The notes under the pieces: generated by a model
What the model was told of the DNA's origin: nothing
Database searches by the model: none
Seen by the model: only the letters and a program-made list of their open reading frames with translations
Part shown: positions 35,342-48,888 of the stretch, one piece after another
Layout of the letters: every line of letters starts with the position of its first letter
Numbering within the stretch: the stretch's first letter is position 1
DNA from: JAIVJM01 sp963816985
GTDB lineage: Bacteria > Acidobacteriota > Blastocatellia > Pyrinomonadales > Pyrinomonadaceae
Assembly (NCBI GenBank): GCA_963816985.1
Contig: CAWFMF010000004.1
Location: 2,976,001-3,040,000, forward strand
Length of the DNA: 64,000 bases
Reading direction: 5' to 3'
Position numbers and translations under genes: made by a program

Positions 35342-35404
35342 AGATGACGGATGTTAGATGCCGGATGTTTGTGTCTGTCTTTAAACTGACATCTAAACAT
35401 CCGC
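35342..35404. repeat. Heptad-repeat hairpin upstream of ychF
   Basis: The left arm is AGATGAC GGATGTT AGATGCC GGATGTT (35342-35369). The right arm is AACTGAC ATCTAAA CATCCGC (35384-35404). Confidence 0.75.
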
Positions 35405-35511
35405 CCGCCGCACTTGTCCAGCGGCCCCGGACGCCGCCCACGGCTTTACAAAACGGGGCGCGGGTTGGCATATAATCGGGCCGTTTCAGATTGAACATCC
35501 GGTGAGAGGCC

Positions 35512-35538
35512 GAAGGCCGAGAGACGGCTTCGGCCTTC
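35512..35538 (+). promoter_or_regulatory. Leader hairpin upstream of the 705-residue membrane protein
   Basis: GAAGGCCGA (35512-35520) pairs with TCGGCCTTC (35530-35538), ending 18 bases before the ATG. A -10-like TATAAT lies at 35471-35476 without a clear -35. Confidence 0.35.
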
Positions 35539-35556
35539 ATCCCTCCCGCACGCCGT

Positions 35557-37674
35557 ATGCCCTTCGCCTTGTTGCTGGCGCTCGTCGCAATCGCGGGCGC
35601 GACCCTTTTGACGTACCTCTACGACCGCGAGGCCCGTTTGTGGTCGCGTCTGTGCGCGGGCGTGTGCACGGGCTGGGCCGCGCTCGGACTCGTCGGGTTT
35701 GTGCTTGCCTCCCTGCTCGGCCTGACGCCCGTGGCGCTCGTCCTCGCGGGCGCTCTCACGGCGTCGCCGCTCCTGCTTTTGTTAAGGAAAGATTTGAGAG
35801 AGCGTGTGCGCGCTGACGCGCGGGAGTCGGCGCGCGTCCTCGGAGAGGCGGTTGCCAGACCGGGCCGGGGCGCGGGCGCGGAAGTTCTGTTCTACATTGT
35901 GGCGGCGCTTCTGTTCTGGCTCGTCTTCGACCGGGCGATGTACGTGAACGGGGGCGGCGTCTTCACGGGCGTGGATAACAACATCGGCGACCTGCCCTTT
36001 CACCTCTCCATCATCACGGGCTTCGTCTACGGCGACAACTTCCCGCCGCAGCACCCGGAGTTCGCGGGCGTGAAGCTCACTTACCCCTTCATCGTGGACT
36101 TCATCGCGGCGATGTTCGTGCGCGCGGGGGCGACGATTCAGGGCGCGCTCTTCTGGCAGAACTTCGCGCTCGCGCTCTCGCTCACGGGGCTTCTGCATCG
36201 TTGGGCTCTGAAGCTGACGCGCGACCGCGTGGCGGCGCTCATCACCCCGGCGCTGGTGATTCTGAGCGGCGGGTTCGGCTGGTTCCACTTCTTCAAAGAG
36301 GCGCTCGCGGAAGGGGAGGGCGTCTTCGGGCTGCTCGGCAAGTTGGAGCACGACTACACGGTCATGGGCCACTTCGGCTACCGCTGGGGCAATGCCATGA
36401 CGACGCTCCTCATCCCGCAGAGGGGATTGCTGCTCGGCATCCCTCTGGCGCTCGTCGTGTGGACGTTGTGGTGGCAGGCGACGGGGAAAGAAGAGGGGGA
36501 AGAAAGGCAAAAGGCAAAAGGGAAAAGGCAAAAGGGAAAGAGCGAAGGAGGGAAGGCGAGTTCTTCGTCGTCCTCTTCGCCTCTGCCGCTTTTACCAGCT
36601 TCGCCCGTGTCTCTGATGATCGCGGCGGGCGCGGCGGCGGGGCTTCTGCCCTTGGTGCACGCGCACAGCTTCGTGGTGTTGATGGTGACGGGGGGGCTGC
36701 TGTCGCTGCTCTTCGCTGACTGGCGCGGGGCGAGGGAAGGCGCGGGAGGCGACGGCTTGAGTTGGGCGAGGCTGTGGGCGGGGTGGCGACCGTGGGCGGC
36801 GTTCTTTGCGGCGGCTCTGGTCATCGCCGTGCCGCAGATGCTGTGGGCGACGCGCGGGTCGGCGGTGCGTGCGGGGCAGTTCTTCGGTTGGGACTTCGGT
36901 TGGGACAGCGGTTACGACTTCACCTTCGAGAATGTCTTCAAACTCGCTTGGTTCTGGATTAAGAACACGGCGGTCTTCATCCCTCTGCTCGTGGCCGCGC
37001 TGCTGTGGCGGGGGCGCGAGCCGTTGGTGCGAGCGCGCCTGCTCTACTTCTATCTGCCGTTCACGCTCTGCTTCATCATCCCGAACGTCTACCGGCTCTC
37101 GCCGTGGGTGTGGGACAACATCAAGGTCATCTTCTACTGGTGGGTCGCTTCCGCGCCGCTCGTCGCCCTCGTGCTCGCGCGCCTGTGGAGGCGGGGCGGC
37201 GCTTTAAGAGTCGCCGCGCTCGTCCTGCTCGCGGCGCAGACTCTCGCGGGCGGCCTGGACGTGTGGCGCGTCGCTTCGGGCGCGGTCGAGCGGCAGACTT
37301 ATGACCGGGCGGGGATGGCCTTCGCCGAAGTCGTGCGGCGCGAGACCCCGGCGCACGCTTTGATTCTGCACGCGCCGACGTATAATGACCCCGTTTTCCT
37401 GACAGGCCGGAGGAGTTTTCTCGGCTACCCCGGACACGTCTGGTCGCACGGGCTGGACTACGCGGGCCGCGAGTCGGAGCTGAAGCGCATCTATTCGGGC
37501 GCGGCGGAAGCGGCGCAGTTGCTCTCGAAAAATAAGATCGAATACGTTGTCGTCGGCCCGCTCGAAGAGGCCGAGATGAGGAAGTACGGGCTGTCGCTCG
37601 GACGGCCCTTCTTTGAACGCTACACGAAAGTTGGAGAAGCAGGTGGGCACCGCCTCTACAAAACGAGCCCGTAA
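35557..37674 (+). CDS. Multi-pass membrane protein, GT-C-glycosyltransferase-like
   Basis: A protein of 705 residues with many hydrophobic helices from the N-terminus (LLLALVAIAGATLLTYLYD) onward and a soluble C-terminal end (VEYVVVGPLEE-like IEYVVVGPLEEAEMRKYG). The loop GVDNNIGDLPFHLSIITGFV with acidic residues after a helix resembles the catalytic loop of GT-C enzymes, and similar large proteins are annotated as hypothetical transferases. Between two helices, near residue 317, a basic KAKGKRQKGK stretch is encoded by a heptad repeat. The start ATG 35557 has no strong ribosome site. It overlaps the next gene, also a membrane glycosyltransferase-like protein. Confidence 0.7.
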   Translation: MPFALLLALVAIAGATLLTYLYDREARLWSRLCAGVCTGWAALGLVGFVLASLLGLTPVALVLAGALTASPLLLLLRKDLRERVRADARESARVLGEAVARPGRGAGAEVLFYIVAALLFWLVFDRAMYVNGGGVFTGVDNNIGDLPFHLSIITGFVYGDNFPPQHPEFAGVKLTYPFIVDFIAAMFVRAGATIQGALFWQNFALALSLTGLLHRWALKLTRDRVAALITPALVILSGGFGWFHFFKEALAEGEGVFGLLGKLEHDYTVMGHFGYRWGNAMTTLLIPQRGLLLGIPLALVVWTLWWQATGKEEGEERQKAKGKRQKGKSEGGKASSSSSSSPLPLLPASPVSLMIAAGAAAGLLPLVHAHSFVVLMVTGGLLSLLFADWRGAREGAGGDGLSWARLWAGWRPWAAFFAAALVIAVPQMLWATRGSAVRAGQFFGWDFGWDSGYDFTFENVFKLAWFWIKNTAVFIPLLVAALLWRGREPLVRARLLYFYLPFTLCFIIPNVYRLSPWVWDNIKVIFYWWVASAPLVALVLARLWRRGGALRVAALVLLAAQTLAGGLDVWRVASGAVERQTYDRAGMAFAEVVRRETPAHALILHAPTYNDPVFLTGRRSFLGYPGHVWSHGLDYAGRESELKRIYSGAAEAAQLLSKNKIEYVVVGPLEEAEMRKYGLSLGRPFFERYTKVGEAGGHRLYKTSP
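36505..36539. repeat. Heptad tandem repeat inside a coding region
   Basis: AGGCAAA AGGCAAA AGGGAAA AGGCAAA AGGGAAA, five phased 7-mers, in frame in the 705-residue gene. The same AGGCAAA unit occurs at 52565-52592. No perfect complementary arm follows. Confidence 0.75.
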
Positions 37675-39337
37675 GAACCGGCAGGCGGACTGGGGCGCGA
37701 CGACGTCGGCGAGCGCGGGCGGCGCGCGCGGAGTGGCCGAGCCGCCGCCTCCGCCGCCGGACGCGGGGACGGAGTTGCCCGAACGCGTCTGGATGTACGT
37801 GAGCCTCGCGGTGCTGATAGTCGCGACGGTGCTCCGGCTCTACGCGCTCGAACTCAAGCCGATGCACCACGACGAGGGCGTCAACGGCTTTTTCCTGACG
37901 ACGCTCCTGCGCAGCGGCGCTTACAAGTACGACCCGAACAACTACCACGGCCCGACGCTCTATTACCTGACGCTCCCGGCGGTCGCCTTGATGGGTCTGA
38001 CGACCTTCGCCGTGCGCTTCGTCATCGCCGTCGCGGGGATCGCGACCGTGTGGATGGCGCTCTCTCTGCGCCGCTACGTCGGCGCGGTGGGCGCGCTCGC
38101 CGCCGCCGCGCTCATCGCCGTCTCGCCGGGCGCGGTCTTCTACTCGCGCTACTTCATCCACGAGACGCTCTTCGTCTTCTTCACGCTCGGCATCGTCGTC
38201 GCCGCGCTCCGCTTCTACGAGACGGGGCAGGGGTGGTACTTGATGCTGCTCGCGGCCTCGGCGGCGATGCTCTTCGCGACGAAGGAGACGGCTTTCATCT
38301 CGGCGGGCGTGCTGGCGCTGGCGGCTCTCGTTTCGTGGGGCTGGGTGCGTCTGACGGGCGGCGCGAAGGCTTCGCCGGTAGAGGCGCGCGGCAAGCGGCG
38401 CGCGAAGGAGACGGAAGAGGAGGAGTTCAGCCTCGGTGCTCTGCGCGAGAGGTTCGGCAGCTTCGGGCGCATGAGTTTACTCGTCGGCATGGCGCTCGCG
38501 CTCTTCGTCTGGCTCAACATCCTCTTCTATTCGTCCTTCACCAACAACTGGCCGGGCGTTCAGCACGCCGTGGACGCGCTCGCCGTCTGGAAGCAGACGG
38601 GGACGAGCGACTTTCACAGCAAGCCGTTCTACACGTACCTCACTTGGCTGTGGCAGGAGGAAGCGCCGATTCTGATTCTGGGGACGGTCGGGGCCGCCGC
38701 CGCGCTCTTCGAGCGGCGTAAGAATCGCTTCGCCGTCTTCGCGGGCGCGTGGGCCTTCGGGACGCTCGCGGCCTACTCGCTGATTCCGTACAAGACGCCG
38801 TGGCTGGCGATCAACTTCGTCGTCCCGATGGCAATCGTCGGCGGCTACGCCTTGCAGTTGCTGGCCCGGAGATTCGCGCCGACGAAGAACTGGGTCGGGC
38901 CGTCGCTCGTCGTCGGCGGGCTCGCCGTCGCCGTCTGCCTGTACCAGGCGGTGGTGATTAACTTCCAGAAGTACGACGACGACACGTACCCTTACGTCTA
39001 CTCGCACACGCAGCGCGAGGCGCACCGGATGCTCGCCGAAGTCGAGCGCATCGCGGCGCGCGCGGGCAAGCCGGGGAAGGCGGGCATCAGCGTCACCTCA
39101 AGGGACTACTGGCCGCTGCCGTGGTACTTCCGCGAGAACACGAACGTCGGCTACGAGGGCAAGGTCGCGGCGCGCTACGACCCGCAGACGACGCTCGTCG
39201 TCATCGGCAACGAGAGCCAGTTGCCGGAACTCCAGCGCACGCTCGCGGACGAGTACCGGAGGGTCGGGGATGTCTTCCCCTTGCGGCCCGGCGTGAGGCT
39301 CGTCCTCTTCGCGCGCCGCGACCTCGTCAGGCAATGA
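37643..39337 (+). CDS. Agl23-like (TIGR03663-type) membrane glycosyltransferase-like protein
   Basis: A protein of about 564 residues. A basic N-terminal tail with PPPPPP is followed by a first helix (VWMYVSLAVLIVATVLRLYA) and ELKPMHHDEGVNGFFLTTLL, with D-E of GT-C type. Further helices include SPGAVFYSRYFIHETLFVFF. The C-terminal domain is soluble (SVTSRDYWPLPWYFRENTNV). This pattern matches the family called flippase-activity-associated Agl23. GTG at 37643 with GGAG upstream is the probable start, 32 bases inside the previous gene; a TTG at 37613 is possible. Likely an envelope glycosylation function, co-expressed with its neighbour. Confidence 0.8.
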   Translation: MGTASTKRARKNRQADWGATTSASAGGARGVAEPPPPPPDAGTELPERVWMYVSLAVLIVATVLRLYALELKPMHHDEGVNGFFLTTLLRSGAYKYDPNNYHGPTLYYLTLPAVALMGLTTFAVRFVIAVAGIATVWMALSLRRYVGAVGALAAAALIAVSPGAVFYSRYFIHETLFVFFTLGIVVAALRFYETGQGWYLMLLAASAAMLFATKETAFISAGVLALAALVSWGWVRLTGGAKASPVEARGKRRAKETEEEEFSLGALRERFGSFGRMSLLVGMALALFVWLNILFYSSFTNNWPGVQHAVDALAVWKQTGTSDFHSKPFYTYLTWLWQEEAPILILGTVGAAAALFERRKNRFAVFAGAWAFGTLAAYSLIPYKTPWLAINFVVPMAIVGGYALQLLARRFAPTKNWVGPSLVVGGLAVAVCLYQAVVINFQKYDDDTYPYVYSHTQREAHRMLAEVERIAARAGKPGKAGISVTSRDYWPLPWYFRENTNVGYEGKVAARYDPQTTLVVIGNESQLPELQRTLADEYRRVGDVFPLRPGVRLVLFARRDLVRQ

Positions 39338-39361
39338 GCGTGGAGAGTAGAGGGAGGGAAG

Positions 39362-39871
39362 ATGAACAGACTCTTTAAAAATCGGACGGGCGTTTTCGCC
39401 GCCGTCATGGTCGGCTTGCTGCTCGCGGGCTCTTTGCTCTGCGGGGCGAGCGCCGCCGCGCAGGGTGGCGGGGCGCAAGTCCTCGACTCCATCCTCGGCG
39501 TGCGTATCGGGTCGAGCCTCGAAGAGGCGCACGAGAAGTTGAAGGACTTGGGGACGGTCGGCGGGCGCGCGACGCGTGACGGCGGGCGCAAGGAGGCGTG
39601 GACGATGAAGGGCGGAGAGTTCACCTCAATCGCCTACAAGACGGACGCGCGGGGCCGCATCGTCTGGCTCACGGGCTTCGTGCGGCCCGGCAAGGAGATT
39701 CCCTTCGCGAAACTCGGAGACCTCGCGCGCGCCAACGGCAAGGACTCGAACGAAGCCGCGTGGACGGTCGAGACGCCCGGCGGCGGCGGCTACCGGCTCG
39801 TCGCCAAAGGCCCGGACGGCAAGGCGCGCGTCGTCTACCTCCTCGCGCTCGAAGCGCCGCCGGTGCGTTGA
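39362..39871 (+). CDS. Secreted protein of unknown function
   Basis: A 169-residue protein with a clear signal peptide (TGVFAAVMVGLLLAGSLLCG, cleavage near ASAAAQ). The mature part (VLDSILGVRIGSSLEEAHEK, RKEAWTMKGGEFTSIAYKTD) has a repeated beta-strand feel, similar to small periplasmic domains that carry a SLEEAxxKL helix. ATG 39362 with GGGAAG upstream. Lies 24 bases after the previous gene and may belong to the same transcript. Confidence 0.65.
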   Translation: MNRLFKNRTGVFAAVMVGLLLAGSLLCGASAAAQGGGAQVLDSILGVRIGSSLEEAHEKLKDLGTVGGRATRDGGRKEAWTMKGGEFTSIAYKTDARGRIVWLTGFVRPGKEIPFAKLGDLARANGKDSNEAAWTVETPGGGGYRLVAKGPDGKARVVYLLALEAPPVR

Positions 39872-39915
39872 TTCGGGCTTCTCCCTCCACTTGAGACCAT
39901 ATAAGGAGTGTCTTG

Positions 39916-40086
39916 ATGCCGAAGTGGTTATTGTATAGCTTGGCCGCCGTGGGCAACTTCGTCGTGGCGTTCGTGGCTTATCGTGGCGGCAGACTCATCA
40001 TCCCGTTCATCCTCGCCGTCGCGGGCGTGTGCTTCGTCATCGCCGCGGCGGGCTCCGCCAGAGGGGCGGGGGCCGACAGGCGTTGA
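39916..40086 (+). CDS. Small two-helix membrane protein
   Basis: A 56-residue protein: MPKWLLYSLAAVGNFVVAFV, then AYRGGRLIIPFILAVAGVCF and VIAAAGSARGAGADRR. Two hydrophobic segments flank YRGGR. ATG at 39916 follows AAGGAGTG. It is preceded by 44 bases from the secreted-protein gene. Not recognised as a known family. Confidence 0.6.
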   Translation: MPKWLLYSLAAVGNFVVAFVAYRGGRLIIPFILAVAGVCFVIAAAGSARGAGADRR

Positions 40087-40190
40087 GGCGCGGCGCTCTT
40101 GGCCGGATGGTGCGGATGACGGGCGATGCGTGTGGTGAAGCACGGGCCGTCGGCGGAGTCGCCGCCCCTTAGAAGTCCCTCCAAAAATCG

Positions 40191-40221
40191 TTGTACTCCG
40201 CCGCGCGGCCTGTGGTATAAA
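40191..40221 (+). promoter_or_regulatory. Candidate promoter for the large surface protein
   Basis: TTGTAC (40191-40196), a 19-base spacer and TATAAA (40216-40221), about 155 bases before the ATG at 40377. Confidence 0.4.
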
Positions 40222-40376
40222 TTCTCCTGCAACAAACCCCTTCAATTCCCGTCAGTAAACATTCCCCCTTTCGCGCGGTTGTGTATGGGTGCAGCCTTCT
40301 TGCCCGCTGTGCTCTCCCATCCGTGTCCGGTCATCTTGCCGCCCGCGACACGCTCTACCCAGAGGAGTTCTTTAAA

Positions 40377-43300
40377 ATGAAATCGAACGGCGAAGCTTCA
40401 TCCAGAGAGGAGCGGGGAGCGCCTCACCGGCTTTCCGCAGACCAGACAACCGCCCGGAAGGGGAGGGAGGCGGGCCAACGCGGCCTCCTTCTCTTCGGCA
40501 GAATTCCAAGAGCTTACTTACTCGCGCTTCTTTTACTCATCGTCACCGTCGGCCTGCTCGCACCTCTTCCTTCGTGGCTGCGAAGGGAGCGCGGGGCGAA
40601 GGCCGCCAACCCTCCGGCGGGCTCGGTCAGCCCCGCAGGCCCGCAGTTGACCTTCAACGGGACTTGGAGAGGAACGGCCACGGGCGGCGTGACCACAGAC
40701 CCGCTCGACGGCGAGGCGGGCTGCACCGAAGGCATCACCTGCGACACCTTCACGCTCTCGGTCTTGCCGGGGAACTACGCGGGCAAGGTGCTTCAGATAG
40801 ACGCGACCTTCAACCCGGCGGACGACTACGACCTCGTCATCTACAAGGGCGGGACGTGCCCCGCGACCGGCAAGTGCACGGGGCAGCTCATCGCCAGCTC
40901 CGGCGAAGGCGCGACGAGCGGCATCCTCGGCGAAGAGCACGCGGCGATTGACCCGAACGCGAGCGGCACGGGCGACTACCGCGTCCGCATGGTCTACTAC
41001 GCCGTCCCGCCGCCCGTCACCGACGCGCGGCAGTACACGGCGACCGTCAGCGTCCAGACCGCGCCCGTCGCGCGCAACGCCACCTACACGAAGGGCGGCA
41101 TCCCGTTCACGCCGAACGTGACGGTCAAAGCGCCCGCCGCCGCGCGCGACGGCGAGCCCAGCGCGCGCACGGACTTTCTCGGCAACTCCTACGTCGGCGC
41201 GATTCGCGGCGTCCCGGCGGGCGTAGACCTCTGGTACTTCGACCTCCGGCCCACAATCGGCAACCTCGCGGTCGTCAACCCGGCCTACGACCCCTTCATG
41301 CGCAACTCGGTCTACAGGGGCCAGCCCGACTCGTTCACCGACGAAGACTCGGTGCAGGTCGGGGCCGACGGCGGCGGCGACATAGACCTCTCGGTCGGCT
41401 TCCCGAACCCCGGCACGACGACGACCAACGACCCGCCGACGCTCGCCACTTCGAGCCTCGTCGCGGCCAACATCTCGACGCAACGCTCGCAGGACAGGGG
41501 CGCGACTTTCACCAAGAACCCCTTGGGCAACGCGACGGGCGGCATCCCGGCGGACGACCGCCAGTGGCACGAGTTCTATGGCAAGGACGTGGTGTACCTG
41601 CTCTATCGCACGCTCGCTCCCGCCGTCACGCAGATTCAACGCTCGGTTGACGGCGGCCTGACTTACGGCCCGTTCAAGACCGCCGGGCAGATCGGGCAGG
41701 TCGGCTCGATTGACGTGCATCAGGCGACGGGCACGGTCTACATCAGCGGCTCGACGGGGCAGGTCTGCGTCGGCGAGCCCTTGACGGCGGGCACAGACCC
41801 CTTGCGCATCGGGGCCGAGCCACTCACCTACACCTGCCGTCAGGTGACGGACGTGAGCGAGTCGCCCGCCAACATCTTCTTCGTCGTCAAAGTCGCCGAC
41901 GACGGGACGGCGAACGGCACGGCCTACGTCGTCTACTCCGACGGGCAGAATATCTACCTCCGTCACTCGACCGACAAGGGCGCGACGTGGAGCCAGCGCG
42001 TCCGCGTGAGCGACGGGCCGGAGACGAAGACCTCTCTGCTTCCGTGGATGGAGACGGGGCCAGACCCCGGCACGGTCGGCGTCGTCTGGTACGGCACGAC
42101 CTCCGAGACCAACTCGGACACCGCGCAGTGGAAGGTCTTCTACGCCCAGAGCTTCAACGCTTCGAGCCCGAACCCGACCTTCCGCCAAGTCGAGGCGGGC
42201 GACCACGTCATCCACGGCAGCAACATCTCGACGGGCGGCACGCTCGGCGACAAGAACCGCAACCTCATTGACTACTTCCAGATTTCCTTCGACCCCACGG
42301 GCGCGGCGGTCATCGCCTACACCGACGACCACAACGACTTCGACGGCCACACCTACGTCACGCGGCAGATGGGCGGGCCGAGCATCCTCGGCAAAGTCGC
42401 CGTGCCCTCGCCGGGAACCGCGCCCGCGCCCATCCCGACGCCCGCCGACGGCGCGCAGGTCACGGACTTCCTGCACGACGTGACGACGGGGCAACTCGGC
42501 AAGATCGAGACCGACGACCCGTTCGACATCACCTCGATTAAATATTCGTGCGAGACGGGCACGGGCGGCGAGCCCGTCATCGTCGCCACGATGAAGGTCT
42601 CGGACTTGACGGTCATCCCGCCGAACTCGAACTGGCGGATGAACTTCACGGCCAACGCGCCTTTCCGGGGCACGATCAGCCCGGTCGGCGACTACAGCTT
42701 CGCGCTCTCCGATCAGGGCGACCAGTTCTGGGTGCGCGCCTCGACCGACGCGGTGGGCGCGCAGACCTTCGCCTACGGCACGACCGAGCGCATCCACACG
42801 GGCGACGGCGTCGGCCTCTCCGAAGGCGGCACGCTCGCTTACACCGAGCGCGGCGCGGCGGACTGCGGCGCGTTCGATCAGGCGAACAAGACCATCACGG
42901 TCAAGGTCTCGGCCAGCAAGCTCAACGCGTTCGCCCCGAAGGGAGCCATCACCGCGGGCGCAATCATCGCGGGCCTGCGCGGGCAGACCTTCACGAGTTC
43001 GGCCAACGCCAAGCGAGACCTGACGCGCGGCGGCACGGAGTTCACCATCGGCAACTGCGCGGGAGGCCCTTCGACGGGCTGCGCCGCCGTCGAGCCGACG
43101 CCCACTCCGACTCCTTCACCGACGCCGACTCCTTCGCCGACGCCTTCGCCCACCCCGACGCCGGCGCCGACCACCTCGACCTTCCAGTTCAACTCGGCGG
43201 CCTTCCCCATCGCGGAGGACTGCGCCGCCATCACCGTCACGGTCACGCGCACGGGTTTGACCTCGACGCGCGCCACCGTTGACTTCACCTCGAACGACGG

Positions 43301-44465
43301 GACGGCCAAGCAGAAGGGCGACTACACCTTCTCCACGGGTCGGCTCATCTTCGAGCCCGGCGAGACGCAGAAGACCTTCCCGCTCCTCGTCAACGAGGAC
43401 AACTACACCGAGGGGGCCGAGACGGCGACCATCCTCTTGCAGAACCCGCAGAACGGCAATCTCGGCGCGCCGAGCACCGCGACCCTGCAAATCATAGACG
43501 ACGCGACGGAAACATCGGCGAACCCGATTGACGACGCGCGCAACTTCGTCTGCCAGCAGTACCACGACTTCCTCTACCGCCAGCCCGATCAGGCGGGCGA
43601 GGACTTCTGGACGAACCGCATCACGAGTTGCGGCAACGACGCCTCCTGCGTCGCGGCCCGACGCGCCAACGTCTCGACCGCCTTCTTCCTCTCCATCGAG
43701 TTCCAGCAGACCGGCTACTTCGTCATCCGCGCCCACAAGGCCGCCTTCGGCTCGGCGAAGGATAACCCGCGCTACGTCACCTTCCTCCGCGACCAGCGGC
43801 AGATCGGCGACGGCGTGGTCATCGGCCAGCCCGGCTCCTTCGAGCGACTCGACGCCAACCGGCAGAAGTTCCTCGAAGAGTTCGTCTCGCGCACCGAGTT
43901 CGTCAACGTCTACCCGCCGGGGCAGGCGGCGGCGACCTACGTGGACACGATGTTCGCCAACGCGGGCGTGACGCCGACGCCCTCGGAGCGTTCGGCGGCG
44001 ATTGCGGCCTACGGCGCGGGCGACACGGCGGGCCGCGCGGCGGCCTTGAAGAGCGTCGCCGACAGCGACTCGGTCTTCATCAAGCAGTACAACCCGGCGT
44101 TCGTCCTGATGCAGTATTTCGGCTATTTGAGGAGGAACGCGAACGACCCGCCGGACGTGGACTTCCGAGGCTACGACTTCTGGCTGACGAAGCTCGAATC
44201 CTTCAGCCAACCGGGCGAGAACGTCCGCGACGAGGGGGTGGCGCTCTCGCGTGTGGCGCGTGCGCAGATGGTCGAAGCCTTCATCACGTCAATCGAGTAC
44301 CGCAACCGCTTCGGCGGCGCACCCGGCGGCAACCAGCAGGCCTCCGTCTCCTTCGACGCCGGCCAAACCCCCCGGCGAATCGGCGTCGGCGAGTCCGCGA
44401 AACTGGTCTTGCGCGCGCTCTTCGGCCTCGGTTACGGGCGTGCCTCGCCCACGGGGACTGAGTGA
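40377..44465 (+). CDS. Large surface protein: BNR-like, Calx-beta and DUF4214 domains
   Basis: A protein of 1362 residues from ATG 40377 (GAGGAG upstream); a frame open back to 40281 has no ribosome site. A charged leader and one membrane helix (AYLLALLLLIVTVGLLAPLP) suggest export or anchoring. Domains: PPC/CUB-like (about 100-220); BNR/sialidase-type Asp-box segments (SVDGGLTYGPFK, STDKGATWSQRVRVSDG) in a beta-propeller-like region; a Pro/Thr linker of PTPTPSPTP type; a Calx-beta domain (DYTFSTGRLIFEPGETQKTF); and C-terminal DUF4214 (YHDFLYRQPDQAGEDFWTNR ... TSIEYRNRFGG). Calx-beta/DUF4214 combinations are common in Acidobacteriota surface proteins; substrate or ligand unknown. Confidence 0.85.
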   Translation: MKSNGEASSREERGAPHRLSADQTTARKGREAGQRGLLLFGRIPRAYLLALLLLIVTVGLLAPLPSWLRRERGAKAANPPAGSVSPAGPQLTFNGTWRGTATGGVTTDPLDGEAGCTEGITCDTFTLSVLPGNYAGKVLQIDATFNPADDYDLVIYKGGTCPATGKCTGQLIASSGEGATSGILGEEHAAIDPNASGTGDYRVRMVYYAVPPPVTDARQYTATVSVQTAPVARNATYTKGGIPFTPNVTVKAPAAARDGEPSARTDFLGNSYVGAIRGVPAGVDLWYFDLRPTIGNLAVVNPAYDPFMRNSVYRGQPDSFTDEDSVQVGADGGGDIDLSVGFPNPGTTTTNDPPTLATSSLVAANISTQRSQDRGATFTKNPLGNATGGIPADDRQWHEFYGKDVVYLLYRTLAPAVTQIQRSVDGGLTYGPFKTAGQIGQVGSIDVHQATGTVYISGSTGQVCVGEPLTAGTDPLRIGAEPLTYTCRQVTDVSESPANIFFVVKVADDGTANGTAYVVYSDGQNIYLRHSTDKGATWSQRVRVSDGPETKTSLLPWMETGPDPGTVGVVWYGTTSETNSDTAQWKVFYAQSFNASSPNPTFRQVEAGDHVIHGSNISTGGTLGDKNRNLIDYFQISFDPTGAAVIAYTDDHNDFDGHTYVTRQMGGPSILGKVAVPSPGTAPAPIPTPADGAQVTDFLHDVTTGQLGKIETDDPFDITSIKYSCETGTGGEPVIVATMKVSDLTVIPPNSNWRMNFTANAPFRGTISPVGDYSFALSDQGDQFWVRASTDAVGAQTFAYGTTERIHTGDGVGLSEGGTLAYTERGAADCGAFDQANKTITVKVSASKLNAFAPKGAITAGAIIAGLRGQTFTSSANAKRDLTRGGTEFTIGNCAGGPSTGCAAVEPTPTPTPSPTPTPSPTPSPTPTPAPTTSTFQFNSAAFPIAEDCAAITVTVTRTGLTSTRATVDFTSNDGTAKQKGDYTFSTGRLIFEPGETQKTFPLLVNEDNYTEGAETATILLQNPQNGNLGAPSTATLQIIDDATETSANPIDDARNFVCQQYHDFLYRQPDQAGEDFWTNRITSCGNDASCVAARRANVSTAFFLSIEFQQTGYFVIRAHKAAFGSAKDNPRYVTFLRDQRQIGDGVVIGQPGSFERLDANRQKFLEEFVSRTEFVNVYPPGQAAATYVDTMFANAGVTPTPSERSAAIAAYGAGDTAGRAAALKSVADSDSVFIKQYNPAFVLMQYFGYLRRNANDPPDVDFRGYDFWLTKLESFSQPGENVRDEGVALSRVARAQMVEAFITSIEYRNRFGGAPGGNQQASVSFDAGQTPRRIGVGESAKLVLRALFGLGYGRASPTGTE

Positions 44466-44470
44466 AGAGG

Positions 44471-44759
44471 CCCGACCGTGAGGGGCCGAGGCGCTCAAGA
44501 GAAATCCCCGAAGGGGATAGAGACAATAGCCGGGGGCAGAGCGAACGCGAGTGAGCGACGCCCCCGGTTCGCATAGTTAAAGGAATCCGACCCTGAAGGG
44601 GTCGCACCGCGACAAGCGCCTGCGACCCCTTCAGGGTCGAGAATTTTTACTTGCCTCGACCGGGGGCGGCGCAAACTTCGTTTGCTTGCCCCCGGCTATT
44701 ATCGGCATCCCCTTCGGGGATATTTTCATCGCCGCCTGCGCCCTCCCTCACGGTCAGGC
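44471..44759. repeat. Large nested palindromic array A
   Basis: Left half module order: CCCGACCGTGAGGGG; ATCCCCGAAGGGGAT; AATAGCCGGGGGC with GCCCCCGG; CGACCCTGAAGGGGTCGCA. The right half repeats the same modules in reverse order and orientation, ending TCACGGTCAGG at about 44758. Each module is itself palindromic. It sits between the surface protein and smc. Homologous to 55679-55899. Confidence 0.85.
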
Positions 44760-44823
44760 TTCCGCCCCATTTCCGTAAATTAATCACTGCCAATAGTAAG
44801 CTCTTTTGACTTAAAGTTTAGGT

Positions 44824-44853
44824 TTGACACGGCCCGCCGCTCCAACATATAGT
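44824..44853 (+). promoter_or_regulatory. Promoter for smc
   Basis: TTGACA (44824-44829), an 18-base spacer, then TATAGT (44848-44853), 85 bases before the smc ATG. Confidence 0.65.
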
Positions 44854-44937
44854 GTGCCTCTCCCGCACCGTGCTCTAGGGACTGTGCTCGACGTTGTTTT
44901 CGTCCCCTGAGACCCCGTAATGGATAAACCGACATAA

Positions 44938-48884
<3,947 letters not shown>

Positions 48885-48888
<4 letters not shown>

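Noticed and set aside
40533..42797. 754-codon open frame antisense to the large surface protein
   Set aside because: Shadow of the plus-strand gene; the composition is Arg/Val/Asp repetitive and not protein-like.
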